From: Clostridia bacterium
GTDB lineage: Bacteria > Bacillota > Clostridia > Christensenellales > DTU072
DNA: 64,000 nt
Direction: 5' to 3'
NCBI GenBank assembly: GCA_017403145.1
Contig: JAFQOO010000005.1
Location: forward strand, 171,141-235,140
Position 1 is the first letter of the stretch, and each line of letters starts with the position of its first letter. The translations under genes were made by a program, and so were the position numbers. Shown here piece by piece: positions 46,346 through 54,398 of this stretch. The notes beneath the pieces were generated by a model that saw only the letters and a list, made by a program, of their open reading frames with translations, was not told the origin of the DNA and did no database searches.

Positions 46346-47206
46346 TTATTTTCCTTTTATAAAATTGATTAGTTGTTCTCTTAACTCTCTATCGCGTAAA
46401 GCAAACTCAATATTTGCCTTAAGGAAACCAAATTTACTGCCCATATCATAACGTACACCATCAAACATATATGCGTACACGGGCATATCTTTAGCAAGTA
46501 AGTCTATAGAAGACGGTAAATATATTTCCCCATTTTTAACAGGTTTAGTCTTTTCTATGTAATCGAAAATTTCCGGCGTTAATATAAAACGACCTAAAGA
46601 GGTAATCGTGGAAGCCATACTATCGATAGAAGGTTTTTCTTGGAAACCATCTATCAAAACGTATTTACCCTTTTGTTCTCTTACCACCATAACGCCATAA
46701 TGTATAGCTTCCTCGGGAGCGAGATTTTGGCACCCTACTATAGTTGCCCCCGTTGTCTCGTAGGCTTTTATAAGTTGAGCTGTAACGGGATTTGCGGGAT
46801 TATAAATAACGTCATCGGGGAAAAGGACAGCAACAGGATTGGAGCCTACAAAACTCTTACATAGTTCAACTGCTTTAGCAGTACCTTTCATTTCGGGTTG
46901 AAGAACAAAAGTAAAATTGACGTCTTTAAATTTATTTATAAGTGAAATCTTTTCACGTTTATCGGCTTTAATTAACGCAGACTCAAGCTCGTTATTCGGG
47001 TAAAGATATTTAGCTATAGCTTCTTTATCGCGCGAAATAACAATACATATATCGGTAATACCGCTACATAGACACTCTTCGATTACGTAATCGATGCTAG
47101 GTCTGTCTAGTATAGGCAACATTTCTTTGGGAACCGCTTTGGTAATTGGTAAAAACCTTGTTCCGAAGCCTGCTGCCGGGATGATTGCTTTGGTTACTTT
47201 TTTCAT
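46346..47206 (-). CDS. galU: UTP-glucose-1-phosphate uridylyltransferase
   Basis: A 286-residue nucleotidyltransferase with the start KKVTKAIIPAAGFGTRFLPITKAVPKEMLP split as AAGFGTRFLP and KAVPKEMLPI, the motif PVAVLFPDDVIYN and YMFDGVRYDMGSKFGFLKANIEFA. It makes UDP-glucose for envelope glycans. It begins the minus-strand run galU-clpC-hpf-isomerase-pgi-ABC ATPase and is divergent from gtrA. Confidence 0.95.
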   Translation of the reverse strand: MKKVTKAIIPAAGFGTRFLPITKAVPKEMLPILDRPSIDYVIEECLCSGITDICIVISRDKEAIAKYLYPNNELESALIKADKREKISLINKFKDVNFTFVLQPEMKGTAKAVELCKSFVGSNPVAVLFPDDVIYNPANPVTAQLIKAYETTGATIVGCQNLAPEEAIHYGVMVVREQKGKYVLIDGFQEKPSIDSMASTITSLGRFILTPEIFDYIEKTKPVKNGEIYLPSSIDLLAKDMPVYAYMFDGVRYDMGSKFGFLKANIEFALRDRELREQLINFIKGK

Positions 47207-47279
47207 AATGCCTGCCTTGTATCTATATTATATAATAGGATTTACAAAAAATCAATATGCAACTTTACAAGATTTGGTA

Positions 47280-47308
47280 TTTACTTTTTTAAAATTGTGG
47301 TCTATAAT
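47280..47308 (+). promoter_or_regulatory. Promoter of gtrA
   Basis: TTTACT (47280-47285) and a perfect TATAAT (47303-47308) are separated by 17 bases, 32 bases before the chosen start codon. Confidence 0.75.
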
Positions 47309-47340
47309 CTATGTGTAATAAAACTTTAATGGAGACTGTT

Positions 47341-47925
47341 ATGTCAGAAGAAGTAAAAAATCAAGCAACTAACAAACAAGAAACCTTAACTCCTGCTCAA
47401 ATCAAGCAAAAACGTAAAAACGAAATCATCAGGGTTATAAAATTCGTATTATTTTCTGCATCGGCTGGAATAATACAATTTGCTTCTTGTACCCTATTAT
47501 TTGAAGTAGCAAAATTAGAATACGTTTGGGCGTACATAATTTCCGTAGTCCTATCGGTTCTTTGGAACTTTACATTCAATCGTAAATTTACCTTTAAATC
47601 GGCAAACAATATACCAATCGCTATGCTCAAGGTTGCAGCATTCTATCTAGTGTTTACTCCCCTATCGGCACTATGGAGTTGGGCGCTAGAAGACTTATGC
47701 GGTTGGAACGAATATCTAGTTCTTGCACCTACTATGATTATAAATATGGTAACCGAATACCTATACTGCACCTATTTCGTATTCAAAAATTCAATGAATA
47801 CAAATAAACTAGGTCAAAAAGAAAAGGAAGAGTTAGAAAAAATGGGTTTAACACAAAACATTGAAAACGCTGAAGAAGAAATCGTTACCGAAGAAGCTAA
47901 CGAAAACGACGAAACAAATGCATAA
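47341..47925 (+). CDS. GtrA-family membrane protein
   Basis: A 194-residue protein with four membrane segments (about residues 33-52, 60-76, 93-115 and 120-142) and the GtrA-type pattern ASCTLLFEVAKLEYVWAYI and SVLWNFTFNRKFTF. The C-terminal tail is acidic and Glu/Asn-rich. GtrA-like proteins are thought to flip polyprenyl-linked sugars or assist glycosyltransferases. The start at 47341 (MSEEVKNQ) is supported by GGAG seven bases upstream; the open frame begins ten codons earlier. A terminator follows. Confidence 0.88.
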   Translation: MSEEVKNQATNKQETLTPAQIKQKRKNEIIRVIKFVLFSASAGIIQFASCTLLFEVAKLEYVWAYIISVVLSVLWNFTFNRKFTFKSANNIPIAMLKVAAFYLVFTPLSALWSWALEDLCGWNEYLVLAPTMIINMVTEYLYCTYFVFKNSMNTNKLGQKEKEELEKMGLTQNIENAEEEIVTEEANENDETNA

Positions 47926-47954
47926 ATCAAACTAGGTCCATAGATAAGATATTT

Positions 47955-47985
47955 AGGGTGTAACGTAATGGTTACACCCTATTTT
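47955..47985 (+). terminator. Terminator of gtrA
   Basis: AGGGTGTAAC and GTTACACCCT form a 10-bp stem with a 6-base loop, followed by ATTTTTATA. Confidence 0.85.
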
Positions 47986-47992
47986 TATACTA

Positions 47993-48021
47993 TTTACTAA
48001 AGCAGAACAATCTATTATAAT
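47993..48021 (+). promoter_or_regulatory. Promoter-like sequence for the 21-codon ORF
   Basis: TTTACT (47993-47998) and TATAAT (48016-48021) are separated by 17 bases. It lies after the gtrA terminator and before the small ORF. Confidence 0.55.
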
Positions 48022-48050
48022 TAAGAATATAAAATAGTAAGGGGTTCCAT

Positions 48051-48116
48051 ATGTTATTACTAGTATTCATAATTGTATTTGTAAGCACGTTATTTAGTTG
48101 TTTATTGAAGAAATAA
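48051..48116 (+). CDS. Possible 21-residue membrane peptide
   Basis: The ATG at 48051 follows AAGGGG at seven bases. The peptide is almost entirely hydrophobic (LLLVFIIVFVSTLF) with a CLLKK ending, so it would form one membrane helix. It has its own promoter-like sequence and lies between gtrA and tRNA-Leu. It could be a KdpF-like or toxin-like small protein, or a spurious frame. Confidence 0.45.
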   Translation: MLLLVFIIVFVSTLFSCLLKK

Positions 48117-48147
48117 ACCAACTAAAAACCAATAAATAACTTTTAAC

Positions 48148-48176
48148 TTGACAAACGTTCTAATAGGATATAAAAT
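48148..48176 (+). promoter_or_regulatory. Promoter of tRNA-Leu(CAG)
   Basis: A perfect TTGACA (48148-48153) and TAAAAT (48171-48176) are separated by 17 bases. Predicted start about seven bases before the tRNA. Confidence 0.8.
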
Positions 48177-48189
48177 AATTTGGCGATGT

Positions 48190-48276
48190 GCGGTCGTGGC
48201 GGAATTGGCAGACGCGTAAGATTCAGGCTCTTATGAAGTAAAATTCATGCAAGTTCAAATCTTGTCGACCGCACCA
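48190..48276 (+). tRNA. tRNA-Leu (anticodon CAG)
   Basis: An 87-nt type II tRNA with acceptor GCGGTCG/CGACCGC, long variable arm and encoded CCA. The anticodon stem TAAGA/TCTTA encloses loop TTCAGGC, giving CAG. Confidence 0.95.
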
Positions 48277-48364
48277 TAACAAAGAATCGGGTTTTCGCCC
48301 GATTTTTTGTTATTGTTCGACAAGAATACTCTCTTGTACGCTTTAGCGGAACAAGTGCAGTAAT
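48261..48364 (+). repeat. Direct repeat copy A, including tRNA-Leu 3' end
   Basis: This 104-bp stretch starts in the T arm of tRNA-Leu (CTTGTCGACCGCACCA) and continues through the terminator to GTGCAGTAAT. It is repeated almost exactly at 48463-48567. Only three substitutions and one T insertion distinguish the copies. Confidence 0.9.
48285..48308 (+). terminator. Terminator of tRNA-Leu(CAG)
   Basis: AATCGGG and CCCGATT form a 7-bp stem around TTTTCG, followed by a T-run. Confidence 0.9.
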
Positions 48365-48462
48365 TTGCTTGCAAATTATACGAGCAGTATCAATAATATA
48401 ACAACTTACTTGCTATTAAACTTTGAGGTATAGCTAATATATCTCTTACTCTATCGAGTTAC

Positions 48463-48567
48463 CTTGTCGACCGCACCATAACAAATAATCGGGTTTTCGC
48501 CCGATTTTTTTGTTATTGCTCGACAAGAATACTCTCTTGTTCGCTTTAGCGGAACAAGTGCAGTAAT
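48463..48567 (+). repeat. Direct repeat copy B with tRNA-Leu 3' fragment
   Basis: This is the second copy of the 104-bp unit, offset 202 bp. It begins with the last 16 bases of tRNA-Leu including CCA, with no tRNA 5' part before it, and carries a second terminator (48487-48511). Such a lone tRNA 3' end is the typical scar of tRNA-targeted integration, or a tandem duplication. Confidence 0.9.
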
Positions 48568-48575
48568 ATGATTTG

Positions 48576-49979
48576 CTACAAAGCAATAATTTTATTAGCA
48601 AATAATGGTACGCCTTCGGTAGAAATACAGCTTAATGAAATAGTGTTAGCACTCATATACTTCACGTAATTTTGTATAGCAACACCTTCATACACAGCGT
48701 CGTAAATTTTAAGACGAATATAACCTTCTTTCTTATAACGATAATTACCAACCTTTATTCCATCTTTTAAAATTGCACCCGTTTGACTAAATACGTATTT
48801 TTCAGATTCAGCCATATCGTCTATGGTCTCTTTATAATGTACTACAAGGTCATATTCGCCACTTATTTGACCATTTTCTGCTACAACGTATTCTTCACCA
48901 AGATAGTCGTTTGGTGCAAGCATAGGCCATCCATCGGCGTTGAACAACAGCTTTCTAACCTTTAGTGAATAGTCTTGATAAATATATTTATCATATCCGT
49001 ATCTTTCGTGATATACGCAAAAATATTCTCCATCTTTTTTAATCACCGAGTTGTGTCCAAGTGCTACGTGTCCATAGGCTTCATCATCAAATCTATAATT
49101 ACCGGATAATTTATTACCTTTACCATTCGGGGTAATCATATCGCATCCATTTTGGTCAAGATAAGGGCCATCAGGATTTTTACTGCGGGCAATACGCATA
49201 TTATAATTGCTTGCCAAATTGCCCTCGCTAACCATTAAATAGAAATAGTCTGTTTCTTCACTATAAAATATAAACGGACCTTCTACTCCGCTAGAATAAC
49301 CATCCCAGCATATTTTTTTACCAAACCCATTTTCTATAGGTAAACCGAACTTTTCTCCACTATTATATAACTCTATAACGTATATCCCGGCAAAATAAGA
49401 ACCGTAAACCATCCATAACTTTCCATTTTTATCATAAAATAATTCCGGGTCAATGGCATTGGGCTCTTCCCACCATAAATCGTGTGAATATATCAGCATT
49501 TCTTCATTCGAGTATGGACCTAAAATATTATCACTCGATACTCTGCCGATGCAAGACTGTCCCTTTCCAAATGCAGTCGTTAAAGCATAATACATATAAT
49601 ATTTATCGTTATATTTTATCACGTCGGGCGCCCAAGTAGAATTTATACCTCCGTCCCTACCGTTGAACTCATCGGATTTAACTAAAATACTTCTAAAATC
49701 TTTAGTACCATATAACTTTTCCGGCTGATATTCGTTGACCTCTTGCTTCCAAGTAATCAAATCATTAGAAGAAGCTACCGCAAAATGAGAACCAAACGCA
49801 TAATATTTATCGGTAACCTCATCATAAAAAATTGAAGGGTCGTGAACTACTACGTTATTAGTTAAGGCTTCTTGCGTGGGTACAAAATCCATTATATCAC
49901 CTCTTGTGCAACCTAAAGCAGTTACACTAAAACAAAAAACAAATAAAATTAAGACTATAATATTTGTTAATCTTCTCAT
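48576..49979 (-). CDS. GH43-family glycosidase lipoprotein, probable endo-arabinanase-like
   Basis: A 467-residue protein with a lipoprotein signal peptide (cleavage before Cys in LGCTRG) and a five-bladed beta-propeller of GH43. Motifs include VVHDPSIFYDEVTDKYYAFG (catalytic Asp), STWAPDVIKYNDKYYMYYA and GVEGPFIFYSEETDYFYLMV (catalytic Glu), with IDPELFYD. The C-terminal part (about 360-467) looks like the small beta-domain found in arabinan endo-1,5-arabinosidases. It should act outside the cell on arabinan or related glycans. Single gene on the minus strand. Confidence 0.88.
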   Translation of the reverse strand: MRRLTNIIVLILFVFCFSVTALGCTRGDIMDFVPTQEALTNNVVVHDPSIFYDEVTDKYYAFGSHFAVASSNDLITWKQEVNEYQPEKLYGTKDFRSILVKSDEFNGRDGGINSTWAPDVIKYNDKYYMYYALTTAFGKGQSCIGRVSSDNILGPYSNEEMLIYSHDLWWEEPNAIDPELFYDKNGKLWMVYGSYFAGIYVIELYNSGEKFGLPIENGFGKKICWDGYSSGVEGPFIFYSEETDYFYLMVSEGNLASNYNMRIARSKNPDGPYLDQNGCDMITPNGKGNKLSGNYRFDDEAYGHVALGHNSVIKKDGEYFCVYHERYGYDKYIYQDYSLKVRKLLFNADGWPMLAPNDYLGEEYVVAENGQISGEYDLVVHYKETIDDMAESEKYVFSQTGAILKDGIKVGNYRYKKEGYIRLKIYDAVYEGVAIQNYVKYMSANTISLSCISTEGVPLFANKIIAL

Positions 49980-50194
49980 ATAACAATTTTAATATATTAT
50001 TATAAATTTTTCAATAACAAAATCTAATAAGCGTATCAAAATTAAACGTCATATTCAATACATTAACCACAAAGTCCAAACAAAAAACATCACATTTAGT
50101 ACGATAAATATTGCAACTTGGGTATTTAACTATTTCTCGAGATTTTCATTAAACATAAGATTATAAATATACCATATAACTGTATCTAAGTAAT

Positions 50195-50219
50195 AAAAAA
50201 AACAAGTCTTACGACTTGT
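50195..50219 (-). terminator. Terminator of tRNA-Leu(GAG)
   Basis: On the minus strand ACAAGTC and GACTTGT pair around GTAA, followed by eight T residues. It lies just past the tRNA CCA end. Confidence 0.85.
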
Positions 50220-50224
50220 CTTCT

Positions 50225-50307
50225 TGGTGCGATCGATGGGACTTGAACCCATACGGTCTCCCATACGCCCCTCAAACGTACGCGTCTGCCTGTTCCGCCA
50301 CGATCGC
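50225..50307 (-). tRNA. tRNA-Leu (anticodon GAG)
   Basis: An 83-nt type II tRNA with acceptor GCGATCG/CGATCGC, a long variable arm, encoded CCA and a stem TACGT/GCGTA around TTGAGGG, giving GAG. Confidence 0.95.
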
Positions 50308-50409
50308 AAATTCAGTTCGCAAATTATATTAGCATAAGAAATAATATTTTGCAACACTTTTTTAATAAAGTTTTATAAAAAATTTAAAGAGGTTAACCAC
50401 TAATCGATA

Positions 50410-50438
50410 TTGACAAAAACTATTAGAAAAACTATAAT
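50410..50438 (+). promoter_or_regulatory. Perfect consensus promoter of the GH-A clan glycosidase gene
   Basis: TTGACA (50410-50415) and TATAAT (50433-50438) match the consensus fully and are separated by 17 bases. Predicted start near 50445, 40 bases before the ATG. Confidence 0.85.
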
Positions 50439-50484
50439 TATTTTGTAACCACAACTCATTTTTCTCTTCCATATTCAATAACAA

Positions 50485-52899
50485 ATGAAAAGATTAACAA
50501 CTTTACTAATAGTCATATCTTTAACACTTTTTAGCGTAATTACAATTTGCGCAATTGACAACGAGCTTTTTAGTGGCGTATACAAATCGGAATTGACGAT
50601 TGATTATTCCACTCCCCAAGACGAAATAACCCACGGAGCTACAGGCTTTCTATATGGTTTAGCAGAACCTGATATTCCCGATGGAAATATGTTATATGCC
50701 ATTTCACCAAAAGTATTAGCAACACGAGTACCAAATGGGTTGCAACATCCCTCGGGTGATTTAGCAAGAGTTTCGGGCTATTTCTTCGAAAATGGTGGAG
50801 AAAATATCATAATATATATGCAAGATATCTATCCCGATTGGTACTATTCTTATAGAGAAAATTATTTAGACACTATGTCTAATGTTATAGATACGATTAC
50901 ACATTTAGAACACTCCGATAAATTTATATATCAACCATTCAACGAAATGAACAACGGGGTTTGGTATGGTAATTTTAGCTCATATACGAATAGAGTAAAG
51001 TTTTACAATGCCTTTAAAGATGCATTTAATCTTATTAAAGAGAAAACGAACGGAGCTCCTGTCGGCGGTCCTGCTTATACAGATTATAATTCGGAACTAA
51101 TAAAAGAGTTCCTTAGTTATTGTATTGAAAACTACTGCGTTCCTGACGTAATGATTTGGCACGAGCTCTATTGGTATTCTACCTATGGTATACGCGACAC
51201 GGTAAAGGATTATCGAAAGATAGAAAAAGAGCTGGGGTTAGATGAAATTAGAATTATAATCGACGAATATGGTACTTTTAAAGACATAGGCACGCCCGGA
51301 AATATGCTACAATACCTAGCATCCTTTGAAGAAACAAATACCGATGGGTGTTTAGCCTTTTGGCGACTACCAAACAATATGAATGATTTGTGTGCAAGCA
51401 ACAATATGCCAACGTCTGCCTGGTGGCTATATCATTGGTATTCACAAATGCAAGGGACAACCTACCCAGTAACAAAATCCGATAAAACTATCCCCTATTT
51501 TAGTGCAATTACTACCTCTGATAGCGAAAACATTACTATAATATGTGGCGGTGGGGAAGGTAAATCAAAAATAGAGCTTAGTGAAATCACTTCTTTAGAA
51601 ATATTTAAAAACGCAAAATCCATAATTTATGAAATAGAGTATTTGGACTTCGAAGGACTCACAGCACCTAGTTTAGGAGGAACAAAACTTTTAAAAGGTA
51701 AAAGCACTATCCTAAACAATTCATCGGTTATTAAGCTCGGTAAAATATCGACTTCTCGAGCATATAAAATTAAGGTTTATCCTTCGAGCGAAACAATATA
51801 TGCAAATTCAGTAGAGAAATATGAACCCCCTATTCGTTATGAAGGAGAAAATGCAACCTATTCAAACGCTAGAATTCGCACATACGACGACATTAGATAT
51901 GCTTCAAGTGGCGGCGGAATTGAGGTACAACGAGGAGGAAACGTTTCCTTTAACGTTAAAGCAGAAAAAGACGGACTTTATGCTCTAGAGCTAGTATATT
52001 TATCTAACCCAACCATTGGTAACGTAAGACTTAATTCTCGAGTAAAAGTATCAATAGATGGTAAAGAAGAAATTCACAACTTACCCAACACCTTAACAAG
52101 CCATTCATCAAGCGAATACATTATAAATACATATTTTACTAAAGGTGAACATAACGTTACGTTTAAATATGATTTTGGTGTATTTACTATAGATTTTATG
52201 GACGTAAAATATCTTTCATCAGGCTATGAAGATTATCCTAACTCCTATATATGCGAACAATTAAAAAATAAAGATGAAAATATTTATATGATAGTTGTTC
52301 CACAGAGCGGTTATTATTCATATCCAAACAACGTAGAAATAAATAGTGTAAATGGCATTTCAATCCAATCAAATTTAGGTCGCGTATATTTAGAATATGG
52401 TATAAATTTACTTGTGGTTGAAGGGACGATGGAAGATTTTATAGTTAGCAAAACAAACAATGGCGATAGTATCATATATTCGGTAGAATTTGCAGATAAC
52501 TCTTCAGGATACTTAGTAAAAAACGATTTATCCCCTACGGGATACTATCTTAAAGACGTGCCTAGCAACTACCCTATTGATTTTAACGTTTACGTTGAAA
52601 AAGATGGCTACTATGCACTAACCACGCTTTATTCTCAAATACAAACGGAAGGAAATCACGCATACAACGTAAAATTGGTAGAAAGATATAGTTCAATAAT
52701 GATAAATGGCACCGATATCGATACCATTTATTTTGCAAATACATATTCAAATTTTAACTTTAAAGAAAAAACTATATACGTTTATCTTTCAAAAGGTAGC
52801 AACCAAATTACTTTTATAAATAAAGGTGATTACGTTTGGAACAACCTTAAACCAAAACTGCCGAATATAGCAAGTTTGATTATAAGTCCAATCCAATAA
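50485..52899 (+). CDS. Secreted clan GH-A glycosidase (GH39-like) with C-terminal carbohydrate-binding-like domains
   Basis: An 804-residue protein with an N-terminal signal peptide (about residues 1-23), a TIM-barrel catalytic domain (about 40-330), then two beta-rich modules with CBM35/CBM6-like pattern (about 445-585 and 660-800). The barrel shows a GH-A acid/base Glu in QPFNEMNN and a nucleophile Glu in IIDEYGT. It is most like GH39-type glycosidases, but substrate is uncertain. No anchor motif is seen at the C-terminus, so it is probably released. Strikingly no Shine-Dalgarno sequence precedes the ATG at 50485. It lies next to other glycosidases and is convergent with the fucosidase. Confidence 0.85.
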   Translation: MKRLTTLLIVISLTLFSVITICAIDNELFSGVYKSELTIDYSTPQDEITHGATGFLYGLAEPDIPDGNMLYAISPKVLATRVPNGLQHPSGDLARVSGYFFENGGENIIIYMQDIYPDWYYSYRENYLDTMSNVIDTITHLEHSDKFIYQPFNEMNNGVWYGNFSSYTNRVKFYNAFKDAFNLIKEKTNGAPVGGPAYTDYNSELIKEFLSYCIENYCVPDVMIWHELYWYSTYGIRDTVKDYRKIEKELGLDEIRIIIDEYGTFKDIGTPGNMLQYLASFEETNTDGCLAFWRLPNNMNDLCASNNMPTSAWWLYHWYSQMQGTTYPVTKSDKTIPYFSAITTSDSENITIICGGGEGKSKIELSEITSLEIFKNAKSIIYEIEYLDFEGLTAPSLGGTKLLKGKSTILNNSSVIKLGKISTSRAYKIKVYPSSETIYANSVEKYEPPIRYEGENATYSNARIRTYDDIRYASSGGGIEVQRGGNVSFNVKAEKDGLYALELVYLSNPTIGNVRLNSRVKVSIDGKEEIHNLPNTLTSHSSSEYIINTYFTKGEHNVTFKYDFGVFTIDFMDVKYLSSGYEDYPNSYICEQLKNKDENIYMIVVPQSGYYSYPNNVEINSVNGISIQSNLGRVYLEYGINLLVVEGTMEDFIVSKTNNGDSIIYSVEFADNSSGYLVKNDLSPTGYYLKDVPSNYPIDFNVYVEKDGYYALTTLYSQIQTEGNHAYNVKLVERYSSIMINGTDIDTIYFANTYSNFNFKEKTIYVYLSKGSNQITFINKGDYVWNNLKPKLPNIASLIISPIQ

Positions 52900-54396
52900 T
52901 TATTTGTCTAGAAGCCTCTTGAATAAAGGGGCTTTTAAATTATAACCATCACTTTCGTATACCCCTATAAACTCAATATAGGGCTTAGCGCGACATTTAT
53001 TTATAACTATCGTTAGATTGTCGGTTATTACTCTTTTATCAAAAATAGCGATTCTATTGTAGCCAATGGTAGTACCATTATATAACAAAATCTTTTTACC
53101 TTTGACGTTACTATATATCTTAAATTCTTCAACCCTTTGAGAAAAACATACGTTTTCTACCAAACGCATCTTATCTACTTTATATGGTTTATCAAAATTT
53201 AACTTTATTTCATAAACATCGCTTTCTTCACGAGGGGTATAATAACTAGTTGCATCAAAATTATTCTTGTTATAAGTATAATTAAGTACGTTACGTATTT
53301 TATTTGCCCCTTCGTGTTCAGGAGCTGTTATTTTAGCAATAAAAATCTGTTTGGAATATAAAGATTTTATTCTATCACCCAACTTAACCAATCTTTCAAC
53401 GTCAACGTCGTTTATTCTACCACTTCTATCCGGCGGTACGTTCAAAAGCAACAAACTATTACCTCCAACAGAATTCACGTAAATACGCATAAGATTTTTA
53501 ACACTTCTGACCTTAGAATCTTGTGATTTATGGTAAAACCAACCCGGTCTAATTGAAACGTCTACCTCTGCAGGCGACCATACGAAATCATCAAATTTAG
53601 AAAGAAAATCTCTACTACCTATATCTTTTGCTAAAATATCCTTTTCTTTCAATAATTTCATATTTTGCTTTTCGGTAGTTTGACTGCTAGCCATTACTTT
53701 TTCTTCACTAGTAATCAAACGAGGTATAACGTTCCATTCCGACTTACGAGCAGTACCATTTTCATTACCTACCCATCTAACGTCGGGTCCACAATTAGAA
53801 ATTATAGTTTTGGGACTAAGTTTTCTTATAATTGAGTAATACCTTTTAAAATCATACTCTTGTTTCGTTTTGCCATCACTTTCAGCGCCACAAGCACCAT
53901 CAAGCCAAATACAAAAAATTTCACCATATTTAGTTAATAGTTCGGTTAACTGTGCGCAATAATAATCGTCGTATTCGGGCGTACCATAAAACTTACTATT
54001 TCTATCCCACGGTGAAAGATATAATCCTAATTTAACGTTATATTTTTTGCAAGCATCAGCTAACTCTTTAACGACGTCGCCCTTTCCTTCTTTGTATGGG
54101 CTGTTTTTTATCGAATATTCGGTAGTATCCGTTTGCCACATACAAAATCCATCGTGGTGCTTAGCAGTGAATATTATGCCTTTAGCACCTGCATATTTTA
54201 GTACTTTAACCCATTGTTCAACGTCTTGATTTGAAGGATTAAATATATCTGGGGACAAAGTACCATCGCTCCATTCTTTACCAGCAAATGTGTTTAAACC
54301 ATAATGAATAAAAGCATTAAAGTTTTCTCTTTGAATACTTTTTTGTCTAGTGCTAGGTACTACTTCAATTATTTTATTTAATTGTTCTTTATTCAT
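52900..54396 (-). CDS. Alpha-L-fucosidase, GH29 family
   Basis: A 498-residue protein without a signal peptide. The catalytic barrel begins FNAFIHYGLNTFAGKEW and contains GIIFTAKHHDGFCMWQT, LGLYLSPWDRN and IFCIWLDGACG, with Asp166 in WLDG as the nucleophile. A C-terminal F5/8-type-C-like domain (about 370-498) follows. It should release L-fucose from host or milk glycans, here in the cytoplasm. It lies two bases after the beta-mannosidase gene and is probably cotranscribed with it. Confidence 0.93.
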   Translation of the reverse strand: MNKEQLNKIIEVVPSTRQKSIQRENFNAFIHYGLNTFAGKEWSDGTLSPDIFNPSNQDVEQWVKVLKYAGAKGIIFTAKHHDGFCMWQTDTTEYSIKNSPYKEGKGDVVKELADACKKYNVKLGLYLSPWDRNSKFYGTPEYDDYYCAQLTELLTKYGEIFCIWLDGACGAESDGKTKQEYDFKRYYSIIRKLSPKTIISNCGPDVRWVGNENGTARKSEWNVIPRLITSEEKVMASSQTTEKQNMKLLKEKDILAKDIGSRDFLSKFDDFVWSPAEVDVSIRPGWFYHKSQDSKVRSVKNLMRIYVNSVGGNSLLLLNVPPDRSGRINDVDVERLVKLGDRIKSLYSKQIFIAKITAPEHEGANKIRNVLNYTYNKNNFDATSYYTPREESDVYEIKLNFDKPYKVDKMRLVENVCFSQRVEEFKIYSNVKGKKILLYNGTTIGYNRIAIFDKRVITDNLTIVINKCRAKPYIEFIGVYESDGYNLKAPLFKRLLDK

Positions 54397-54398
54397 AA

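Noticed and set aside
48261..48567. CRISPR-like repeat
   Set aside because: There are only two copies, each about 104 bp and including part of a tRNA gene.
49980..50194. Gene or RNA in the AT-rich gap upstream of the GH43 gene
   Set aside because: No credible ORF, ribosome binding site or stable fold was seen; it probably holds only the GH43 promoter.
50130..50357. 75-residue minus-strand ORF
   Set aside because: It covers tRNA-Leu(GAG) and its terminator.
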